Part shown: in pieces, positions 33,115 through 39,271 of the stretch | How positions within the stretch are numbered: position 1 is the first letter of the stretch | Layout: the number at the start of each line of letters is the position of its first letter | Source: JASMHC01 sp964476515 | Lineage (GTDB): Bacteria > Pseudomonadota > Alphaproteobacteria > Rhodobacterales > Rhodobacteraceae | Direction of reading: 5' to 3' | Assembly: GCA_964476515.1 (NCBI GenBank) | Contig: CAYZAY010000014.1 | Location: 1 to 39,271 of the forward strand | DNA length: 39,271 nucleotides | Program-made: the position numbers and the translations under genes | Notes under the pieces: model-generated | Told to the model about the DNA's origin: nothing | The model's database searches: none | What the model saw: only the letters and a program-made list of their open reading frames with translations

Positions 33115-33896
33115 GCTGCGCGCTCCAAGGTTTGAAATCCTTGTTCAGCTGCGGCCTTTACGAAGCTGGCGACCGAAGATTGATTGTCCGGAAACACGGT
33201 GCCATCCGGCGCTATAGTGTTGTTTTCAAAGCCGATACGGACGTGCCCACCGTGGTGTAGGGCAGCCAGAAGACAGGCTTGTTCATGTTTGCCAAATGCA
33301 CAGACAGTCCAGCGAAACCCAGAAGCCCTAACCAACGGAAGAAACGCGTTAAGGTCTTCGGGTTTCGCCAGTTTGCCATCGGAATAGCGGCCAAGGACAA
33401 TCAGAATGTCATGTGTTGTTCCGGATACATATCCGTCTGCAACCCACTGATTGAGAAGCTCAAAATCTTCGGGTGAATAGACGATATGTTGCAATGCGGT
33501 GCCCTGTTCAGCCGCTAAAGCATAAAACGGTTCTATTAGGTTTGGATCCCGCGCGACCTCTCGTACGGCGACGCTTGCGGCACTTGGGGATACATCGCGC
33601 AAGCAATCCATTTGCTGGGCGACCTCGTATATGCCGCCGCTTTCGGTTGTAATCTGAATCTCTGTTTCAGGAACCGCCTTTTCGATCGCCGCAATTGCCG
33701 ACCGATAGCGTGCCGCATCAAGCGAATGGCTTTCGTCATCTTCGCGCACATGCAAATGGATCATGCCCGCTCCGGCATCGAAACAAGCCCTTGCCGAATC
33801 GACAAGTTCTGCTTCGGTTGTCGGAGCCGCGCTATGGGCCGACTTGCGAAGATATGCCCCGTTTGGCGCAACAGTCAGAGAATACGTCCTGACCAT
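33111..33896 (-). CDS. BKACE-family beta-keto acid cleavage enzyme (Kce-like, DUF849)
   Basis: A 261-residue TIM-barrel protein. The metal ligands are His47 and His49 in MIHLHVREDD and Glu224 in HVRIGFENN, and Arg220 is kept. Characterised Kce from the lysine fermentation pathway cleaves 3-keto-5-aminohexanoate with acetyl-CoA to acetoacetate and an acyl-CoA. From memory its catalytic residues include a glutamate after 'TGA' and an aspartate after the metal glutamate; here these places hold Tyr15 and Asn225. The enzyme thus belongs to a divergent subgroup, so its substrate is not 3-keto-5-aminohexanoate by default. It is co-transcribed with a class III aminotransferase. Confidence 0.85.
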   Translation of the reverse strand: MVRTYSLTVAPNGAYLRKSAHSAAPTTEAELVDSARACFDAGAGMIHLHVREDDESHSLDAARYRSAIAAIEKAVPETEIQITTESGGIYEVAQQMDCLRDVSPSAASVAVREVARDPNLIEPFYALAAEQGTALQHIVYSPEDFELLNQWVADGYVSGTTHDILIVLGRYSDGKLAKPEDLNAFLPLVRASGFRWTVCAFGKHEQACLLAALHHGGHVRIGFENNTIAPDGTVFPDNQSSVASFVKAAAEQGFQTLERAA

Positions 33897-33993
33897 CCCA
33901 TTTCCTTTTTAAGAATTTCGCCCGCAGCACAACGCGCGGTAAGACGCAGACAATTAGGCAGAAAATCACAAAGTTAGTCAACGCTTTGGAATA

Positions 33994-34007
33994 ATAACAT
34001 ATGTTAT
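33994..34007. promoter_or_regulatory. perfect 14-bp palindrome, candidate RpiR operator
   Basis: ATAACATATGTTAT is fully self-complementary and lies in the 143-bp gap between the divergent BKACE and RpiR genes, 32 nt before the rpiR ATG. It overlaps a TATGTT/TATAGA stretch that could serve as a -10 element. The position suits an autoregulated switch for both transcripts; the link to RpiR is inferred. Confidence 0.6.
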
Positions 34008-34039
34008 AGATAGGACGTAGTTAAAGGCGATCGAATCAC

Positions 34040-34927
34040 ATGGACCCGACCCGTAAATCACAAGCAATTGCACTTTTAAAACAAACTATTAGCACCCTTC
34101 CGCCCCAACTGCGCACAGCTGCTAAGTACATCGTCGATTATCCCAGCGACTTTGGCTTGGACCCAATCCGAGAGACTTCCAACAAAGCTGGGGTCAGCAC
34201 TTACACACTGGTACAGATCGCAAAACGGCTTGGGTTCGCCAGCTATGAAGAGCTTCGTGAACCCTTTCGGCATGCGTTGGTTTCGACCACCGAAACCATA
34301 GCCGAAACCGACTGGATGAAAGAGCATCGCGAGGCCTCAGAAATCGGTGCGGTATATGCCGATGCATCTCGCAATGCGATGGGAATTGTAAAGAGCTCGC
34401 TTGAACGCCACAGCCCAGAGAAACTGCAACAGGTCGTGGATACCCTTCTTGGCGCGCGTACTGTCTATCTGACAGCAGTCAGGGCCAGCTATTCGATCGC
34501 CTATTATCTGAACTATGTTGGCCGTATGTCATTGACATCATTGCAACTTGTTCCTCGCCACATGAACAGCGCGATAGACGAACTAAAGGATGCCGGACCA
34601 GAGGATGTGCTGATTGCCATCACAATAACGCCCTATTCGCGTGAAACAATTGAAGCATGCAAATTTGCCCAGAATAGGGGTGTGAAACTGGTACTGATCA
34701 CCGATTCAGAGGTGGTTTCTAGCGAAATTGAGCCAGAGCATATCTTGTCAACCTCGGTCATCAGCTCCCACCGCTTCGGATGCTTTTCCGGCATGATGGC
34801 ACTGGTCGAAGGATTAATCGCCGTCCTCATCGAAAGAGGAGGAGAAGAGGCCAAAGAAAGAATCAGATCCTACGAGAATCTGCGGCGTGATTATAACGCC
34901 TACTGGATCGCCCAAAAAAAACATTAG
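34040..34927 (+). CDS. RpiR/MurR-family transcriptional regulator (HTH plus SIS domain)
   Basis: A 295-residue regulator. The N-terminal HTH_6 domain (about 5-80) shows LPPQLRTAAKYIVDYPSDFGLD, then ETSNKAGVSTYTLVQIAKRLGFASYEELREPF. A SIS sugar-isomerase-like domain (about 130-265) follows, with ARTVYLTAVRASYSIAYYLNYVG and DVLIAITITPYSRETIEACKFAQNRGVKLVLITDS. RpiR proteins usually sense phosphosugars, but members beside TAXI transporters and amino-compound genes probably bind other ligands. It is divergent from the BKACE-aminotransferase pair and upstream of the transporter genes, so it probably controls both. Confidence 0.9.
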   Translation: MDPTRKSQAIALLKQTISTLPPQLRTAAKYIVDYPSDFGLDPIRETSNKAGVSTYTLVQIAKRLGFASYEELREPFRHALVSTTETIAETDWMKEHREASEIGAVYADASRNAMGIVKSSLERHSPEKLQQVVDTLLGARTVYLTAVRASYSIAYYLNYVGRMSLTSLQLVPRHMNSAIDELKDAGPEDVLIAITITPYSRETIEACKFAQNRGVKLVLITDSEVVSSEIEPEHILSTSVISSHRFGCFSGMMALVEGLIAVLIERGGEEAKERIRSYENLRRDYNAYWIAQKKH

Positions 34928-34977
34928 TTTTTAGTGACTTTCCCCTGATCATTGGCAACCATCCCTCTACCAAAAAA

Positions 34978-35004
34978 GGCAAAGACCCAAATGTAACCTT
35001 TGCC
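34978..35004. promoter_or_regulatory. inverted repeat before the TAXI binding-protein gene
   Basis: GGCAAAG (34978-34984) and CTTTGCC (34998-35004) form a perfect 7-bp inverted repeat around 13 nt, 18 nt before the TAXI start codon and close to its AGGGAGAG ribosome binding site. It could be an operator or a leader hairpin that modulates translation. Confidence 0.4.
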
Positions 35005-35022
35005 AGAATTAGGGAGAGATTT

Positions 35023-35991
35023 ATGAAACTAACAACCGTAATTGGTGCGGCTATCACCGCAGCCGCAATGTCTGTAGGGGGCTTTGCAGTTGCCCAGCAG
35101 CAATTCATTTCGATCGGCACCGGCGGTGTTACCGGCGTTTACTATCCTACGGGTGGCGCGATTTGCCGTCTGGTAAACCGCGACCGTAAAGAGCACAGCA
35201 TCCGTTGTGCGGTCGAGTCTACCGGTGGCTCGGTTTACAACATCAACACCATCAAGGCGGGTGAACTAGAGTTCGGTGTTGCGCAGTCAGACTGGCAGTA
35301 CCACGCCTATAACGGCACTTCGAAGTTCGCTGACAACCATTTCCCTGAAATCCGGGCGATGTTCTCGGTTCACCCAGAGCCGTTTACTTTGATGGCGCGT
35401 GCAGATGCAGGTGTGTCATCCTTTGAAGACCTCAAAGGTAAGCGTGTGAACGTTGGCAACCCGGGTTCCGGTCAGCGTGCGACGATGGAAGTTGCCATGG
35501 ACGCATTCGGTATCACCATGGACGATTTCGCCCTTGCGACCGAATACAAAGGTTCGGAAATGGCCAAGCAGCTTTGTGATGGCAACATTGATGCGATGAT
35601 CTATACCATCGGTCACCCGTCCGCTGCTGTAAAAGAAGCAACAACCACCTGTGATGTGGATATTGTTTCGGTCACGGGCGCACCAGTTGACAAGCTGGTT
35701 GCTGACAATCCGTTCTACCGCGTGGCGACCATTCCTGCTGGAATGTATGCAGGCAACGAAAGTGACACCACCACCTTCGGTGTTGGCGCAACTTTCGTGA
35801 CTTCGGCTAGCATCCCTGACGAAGTGGCCTACATCGTCGCCAAGGCTGTGATGTCGAACCTTGATGACTTCCGCGGTCTGCACCCAGCGTTTGCGAACCT
35901 TGACGCAAGCCAGATGGTCAGCGACGGCCTGTCAGCTCCGCTGCACCCAGGTGCCGAGAAGGCCTACAAGGAACTGGGTCTCATCGATTGA
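35023..35991 (+). CDS. TRAP transporter solute-binding protein, TAXI family
   Basis: A 322-residue exported protein. The signal peptide (MKLTTVIGAAITAAAMSVGG, cleavage after AVA) precedes FISIGTGGVTGVYYPTGGAICRLVN, the hallmark TAXI N-terminus, and GELEFGVAQSDWQYHAYNG and KGKRVNVGNPGSGQRATME follow. It binds the substrate in the periplasm for the fused permease downstream. Known TAXI ligands include glutamate and other small acids; this one is unknown but should relate to the aminotransferase/BKACE pathway. AGGGAGAG stands 5 nt before the ATG. Confidence 0.93.
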   Translation: MKLTTVIGAAITAAAMSVGGFAVAQQQFISIGTGGVTGVYYPTGGAICRLVNRDRKEHSIRCAVESTGGSVYNINTIKAGELEFGVAQSDWQYHAYNGTSKFADNHFPEIRAMFSVHPEPFTLMARADAGVSSFEDLKGKRVNVGNPGSGQRATMEVAMDAFGITMDDFALATEYKGSEMAKQLCDGNIDAMIYTIGHPSAAVKEATTTCDVDIVSVTGAPVDKLVADNPFYRVATIPAGMYAGNESDTTTFGVGATFVTSASIPDEVAYIVAKAVMSNLDDFRGLHPAFANLDASQMVSDGLSAPLHPGAEKAYKELGLID

Positions 35992-36008
35992 GATCGTCAG
36001 TGACAATC
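35992..36008 (+). other. near-palindrome directly after the TAXI gene, next to the sequence gap
   Basis: GATCGTCAGTGACAATC has arms that match except for one pair around GTCA-G-TGAC. It begins at the base after the TAXI stop codon and is followed 7 nt later by the run of N, with TTTT on the far side. An intercistronic hairpin that limits read-through into the permease is plausible. Confidence 0.4.
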
Positions 36009-36015
36009 TGAAGAG

Positions 36016-36043
36016 NNNNNNNNNNNNNNNNNNNNNNNNNNNN
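36016..36043. other. assembly gap (28 N)
   Basis: A run of 28 undetermined bases separates the TAXI gene from the permease gene. Its true length is unknown. At the stated size it leaves only a short intergenic spacer, but a small gene or longer repeat cannot be excluded. Confidence 0.98.
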
Positions 36044-36084
36044 TTTTAATAAGATAACGATTATTGGTTTGAGCCGGAGGGGGA

Positions 36085-38712
36085 ATGATGTCGGATGCAG
36101 CTATGGAATTCGCTGAGGACATGGTGGCAGAAGCCGATACAGGCGCACGTCATGTCAGCGGTTTTTCCGCAAAGCTTATATTTTGGATTTGTATCCTCTG
36201 GTCTGTCTTCCAACTTTATATTGCCTCAAAGGTTCCCGGCGTCATTGCGCAGGCCACTGGCATCAACGAATTTGCGAACATCGTCGCGCAGGCACGCTAT
36301 ATCCACTTGGCCTTCGCGCTGACCTTGGCAACCTTGGCTTTCCACATTCTGGGCCACCGCAGCCGCATCCCATGGTATGACTGGGTATTGGTCATTCTAG
36401 GCATTTCTGCCTGTCTTTATCTTGTCATCTTCCGGTTTGAGATTGCCGATCGTCCGGGTCTCTGGACGAGCTCTGACATCATAATGTCCGGCATCGGCAT
36501 GACCGTGTTGCTGATCGCCGTGTTCCGATCGCTTGGCCTACCACTCGTCATAATCGCCAGCTTGTTTCTATGCCTTGCTTTCTTCGGTGGGTATTCCGAA
36601 TGGATCGGCAGCATCACTAACTATGGAGGAGCCTCGTTTAAAAAGGCGATGGGGCATTATTGGATGCAGACCGAGGGGGTCTTTGGCGTCGCGCTAGGTG
36701 TGTCTACCACGATGATTTTCCTGTTCGTCCTGTTCGGGGCTCTCTTGGAGAAAGCCGGTGGTGGAAACTGGTTCATCAAAGTTGCAATCGCCCTTTTGGG
36801 CGCTCTGCGTGGCGGACCAGCAAAAGCCTCAGTTCTTTCGTCTATGATGACAGGGATGATCTCGGGGTCGTCTATCGCCAACACTGTGACCACGGGCACG
36901 TTCACCATCCCATTGATGAAACGGATCGGGTTTTCCAAGGAAAAGGCTGGTGCTGTTGAGGTCGCTTCCTCCACCAACGGTCAGTTAACCCCGCCAGTCA
37001 TGGGGGCCGCCGCCTTCTTGATGGTCGAGTACGTCAACATTCCCTACATCGAAGTGATTAAACACGCGTTCCTGCCAGCGGTCATATCCTACATCGCGCT
37101 ATTGTACATCGTGCATCTGGAAAGCCTAAAAATGGGCCTGAAGGGTCTTACAAAACCCGGTCGTTCTATTGGTGTCGTAATGATCCTGATCCTGTTCCTC
37201 ATGGGCTTTCTGGGCATGGCAGCGATCACCTTTGCAGTCATCGGTATCCGCGCCGTGCTTGAGCCGATGATGCCCGGAGCCACTGTGTATCCGGCCCTTG
37301 GCTTACTGTGCATCGCCTATTTTGTTTTGCTTTACGTTTCATCCCGTTACCCGGATGTAGAAGTGGACGATCCGAATGCCGAAGTGGTCGCAGCACCCAG
37401 ACTGACACCGACATTCTGGGGCGGAGCCTATTACGCGCTGCCGATCTTTGTTCTGGTTTGGAACCTGATGGTGAGAACAGAACACCTAGACCGTTTGTCA
37501 CCTGCACTCTCAGCATTTTGGGCGACGGTCGTGATGATCATTGTCGCGCTGACACATAGACCCCTTAAGGCAATGATCCGCGGCGAAGGCGAGTTTGCCC
37601 AAGGGCTCATTGACGGATGGAAAGATTTCGTCAACGGGCTGGAAGGTGGTGCTCGCAACATGATCGGTATCGGCGTTGCCACCGGTGCGGCTGGGATCAT
37701 TGTCGGGACCATCTCATTGACCGGCGCGCATCAAATCATCGGACAAGTCATCGAGGTCATCTCGGGCGGCAATCTGATCATCTTGCTGGTACTTGTCGCC
37801 ATCCTGTCACTGATCCTTGGTATGGGATTGCCGACCACGGCTAACTACATCGTCGTGTCTTCTTTGATGGCACCCGTTATTGTCAGCGTTGGCGCTCAGT
37901 CCGGATTGATCGTCCCTCTGATCGCTGTCCATATGTTCGTGTTCTATTTCGGCATATTGGCGGATGACACACCACCCGTGGGCTTGGCAGCCTATGCCGC
38001 CGCCGCAATTTCGCGTGGCGATCCGATCCGAACAGGTATCGTCGGTTTCAGCTACGATATCCGCACAGCGTTGCTGCCTTTCATGTTCATCTTCAACACC
38101 GACCTGTTGTTGATTGACGTTGGGCTGGCCAAGGCTGTTCTGGTGTTCTTTGTTTCGCTGATTGCAATGTTGCTCTTTGCAGCAGCCACCCAAGGCTACT
38201 TCATTGCCAAGAGCAAACGATGGGAAACCGTGGTTATCCTGTTTATCGTCTTCATGTTGTTCCGGCCAGATTTCTGGCTGGATCAGTGGAAGGATAAGTA
38301 CACGAAAACAGCTGGACCTGCTGCCATTGAGGCCATCGACGAGGTGCCCAACGGATCCCCAATTCGCATCATTGTTTCGGCACCTGACTTTGACACCGGA
38401 ATTGTCGGGCAGAAAACGATTGTGATGACACCGGAAACCGAAGGCTCGGGGGAAGCACGATTGCAATCCGCGGGGCTGTCCGTGTTCCCAGAAGGCAATC
38501 TTTTACTTTTAGACGAACCGTTCCCCGGCACGCCATATTTTGAAGCATTGGCCAATGATTATGACTTCTACGGCGACGAGCCTGCGCAGATCGTTGCGGT
38601 CGAAATTGAAAATGACCGGCCACCGAAAGAGATATTCTTTATTCCGGCCCTGCTCATGATGCTGTTCATAGCATGGCGTCAAAGCCGCCGTGCCACCCAA
38701 GCGCCGTTCTGA
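36085..38712 (+). CDS. TRAP transporter fused permease (DctQM type, TAXI-associated)
   Basis: An 875-residue membrane protein with about 19 hydrophobic segments. The N-terminal 200 residues correspond to the small DctQ-like part. The remainder has the DctM motifs GGPAKASVLSSMMTGMISGSSIANTVTTG and GMGLPTTANYIVVSSLMAPV. A soluble DUF3394-like extension (about 735-855) and a last helix close the protein. It uses an ion gradient to import what the TAXI protein delivers. GGAGGGGGA precedes two ATGs in tandem at 36085 and 36088. The membrane-flanked soluble tail is family-typical but has no known role. Confidence 0.93.
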   Translation: MMSDAAMEFAEDMVAEADTGARHVSGFSAKLIFWICILWSVFQLYIASKVPGVIAQATGINEFANIVAQARYIHLAFALTLATLAFHILGHRSRIPWYDWVLVILGISACLYLVIFRFEIADRPGLWTSSDIIMSGIGMTVLLIAVFRSLGLPLVIIASLFLCLAFFGGYSEWIGSITNYGGASFKKAMGHYWMQTEGVFGVALGVSTTMIFLFVLFGALLEKAGGGNWFIKVAIALLGALRGGPAKASVLSSMMTGMISGSSIANTVTTGTFTIPLMKRIGFSKEKAGAVEVASSTNGQLTPPVMGAAAFLMVEYVNIPYIEVIKHAFLPAVISYIALLYIVHLESLKMGLKGLTKPGRSIGVVMILILFLMGFLGMAAITFAVIGIRAVLEPMMPGATVYPALGLLCIAYFVLLYVSSRYPDVEVDDPNAEVVAAPRLTPTFWGGAYYALPIFVLVWNLMVRTEHLDRLSPALSAFWATVVMIIVALTHRPLKAMIRGEGEFAQGLIDGWKDFVNGLEGGARNMIGIGVATGAAGIIVGTISLTGAHQIIGQVIEVISGGNLIILLVLVAILSLILGMGLPTTANYIVVSSLMAPVIVSVGAQSGLIVPLIAVHMFVFYFGILADDTPPVGLAAYAAAAISRGDPIRTGIVGFSYDIRTALLPFMFIFNTDLLLIDVGLAKAVLVFFVSLIAMLLFAAATQGYFIAKSKRWETVVILFIVFMLFRPDFWLDQWKDKYTKTAGPAAIEAIDEVPNGSPIRIIVSAPDFDTGIVGQKTIVMTPETEGSGEARLQSAGLSVFPEGNLLLLDEPFPGTPYFEALANDYDFYGDEPAQIVAVEIENDRPPKEIFFIPALLMMLFIAWRQSRRATQAPF

Positions 38713-38723
38713 GGAGATGTAAA

Positions 38724-39140
38724 ATGTTCAATAAAGTATTGCTCTCAATCGACGCCGCAGTGCCTGTCGAAGCCAACGACCTGATCCGCAGAGCCTCGGA
38801 TTTAGCAACAAGCTGGGCGGCCGAGCTTCACGTCTGCTCGATTGTGCCGGATGTCAAAATGGCGATCGTCGGCACTCAGTTTGCCGACGGGTTCGAAGCT
38901 GACTCGCTGGCAGCCGCGCACAAAGAAGTCGAACAACTGTGTGAGGCTGCCGGCGCGAAGGCTGACATCCATGTTCGTTTTGGCACCGTTTATGATCAGG
39001 TGATCAACCTTGCCGAGGAGCTTGATGCAAGCCTGATCGTCGTTGGCGGAGGCCGAGAAGATTTGAAGGACTATCTTCTTGGCTCAAACGCTGCTCGCAT
39101 TGTTCGCCATTCTGACCGCTCGGTAATGGTGCTACGATAG
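38724..39140 (+). CDS. universal stress protein (UspA family)
   Basis: I start at the ATG at 38724 after AGGAG; the longer frame from 38673 overlaps the permease without support. The 138-residue protein has a Usp fold: MFNKVLLSIDAAVP with the nucleotide-binding aspartate, then DASLIVVGGGREDLKDYLLGSNAARIVRHSDRSVMVLR, which carries the ATP-binding G-x2-G-x9-G-type loop in modified form. UspA genes often close TRAP operons; TeaD in Halomonas binds ATP and regulates the ectoine TRAP system. A similar control of transport here is inferred. Confidence 0.9.
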   Translation: MFNKVLLSIDAAVPVEANDLIRRASDLATSWAAELHVCSIVPDVKMAIVGTQFADGFEADSLAAAHKEVEQLCEAAGAKADIHVRFGTVYDQVINLAEELDASLIVVGGGREDLKDYLLGSNAARIVRHSDRSVMVLR

Positions 39141-39185
39141 ATTGTGGTTTCAGCTTAGGCCCGATTAAGTCTAGCGGCTATGTAT

Positions 39186-39241
39186 AACTAAACCGGTAAT
39201 TTACGTCAACTTGATGTAAGTGGACTTGTCACGGTTTAGTT
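39186..39241. promoter_or_regulatory. nested inverted repeats at the right edge of the window
   Basis: Perfect 10-bp arms AACTAAACCG (39186-39195) and CGGTTTAGTT (39232-39241) enclose a second near-palindrome, TTACGTCAA-C-TTGATGTAA (39201-39219, one mismatch). The outer arms resemble TetR-type half-sites and the inner one MerR- or LiuR-type operators. The gene they would serve lies beyond the window. Confidence 0.45.
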
Positions 39242-39271
39242 CCGGTCTCTTTCGAGCAATGTTTTCTATGA

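Noticed and set aside
37807..38466. Minus-strand ORF of 219 codons inside the TRAP permease gene
   Set aside because: It is a shadow of the permease frame, rich in His, Asn and Cys, with no recognisable motif.
1..39271. CRISPR arrays, rRNA genes, or intact prophage
   Set aside because: No regularly spaced repeats, no rRNA-like sequence and no phage structural or integrase genes were seen on either strand.

Overview
The window comes from an alphaproteobacterial chromosome, most likely a marine Rhodobacterales member (Roseobacter group). This rests on the conserved neighbourhoods lptC-lptA-lptB-hpf-ptsN, xseB-ispA-dxs and petA-petB-petC, on the AMP nucleosidase, HU and Hint-domain gene types, on moderate GC, and on a TAXI-type TRAP transporter with a fused permease. 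Species cannot be named from the sequence alone. It is mostly dense core genome with two patches of accessory or decayed DNA, each beside a tRNA gene.

Layout. 1-5474: the 3' end of a NodH-like sulfotransferase gene, then a minus-strand run for LPS export, ribosome hibernation and the nitrogen PTS (lptC, lptA, lptB, hpf, ptsN), an RNase D, a decayed aromatic amino acid decarboxylase remnant, hpaR and a small Hint protein. 5697-8967: a two-gene organoarsenical export unit (GAPDH-like enzyme plus ArsJ) converging on a LacI-family regulator. 9172-10888: an AT-richer methyltransferase gene, tRNA-Arg(CCT) and a truncated aminoglycoside-phosphotransferase-like gene. 11050-14962: xseB-ispA-dxs (isoprenoid precursors) and an SDR protein. 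15073-20221: AMP nucleosidase, HU, a drug/metabolite transporter, a split DsbD-like pair (CcdA plus exported thioredoxin) and chorismate synthase. 20317-23596: a TPP riboswitch controlling thiBPQ. 23662-26352: the cytochrome bc1 operon. 26576-30642: an LpxQ-like barrel, two glutathione transferases, mtaB and dapF. 30860-31795: tRNA-Lys followed by a tandem 11-mer, a deleted insertion sequence and a truncated AGE epimerase gene. 31792-39140: a catabolic and uptake locus of a class III aminotransferase and a BKACE-family cleavage enzyme, divergent from an RpiR regulator, a TAXI binding protein, a fused TRAP permease and a UspA protein. A 28-base run of N lies inside this last operon.

The most interesting unit is the 31.8-39.1 kb locus. 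An imported amino compound could be transaminated to a beta-keto acid, which the BKACE enzyme could cleave with acetyl-CoA. The enzyme appears to carry Tyr and Asn where characterised Kce has catalytic Glu and Asp, so its substrate or chemistry may be new. A perfect 14-bp palindrome between the divergent halves is a good candidate operator. Also notable: five convergent gene pairs end in the same 4-nt interlocked stop codons (TTAA or TTAG) and two more abut within 2 nt, so terminators appear in only one of eight tail-to-tail junctions.
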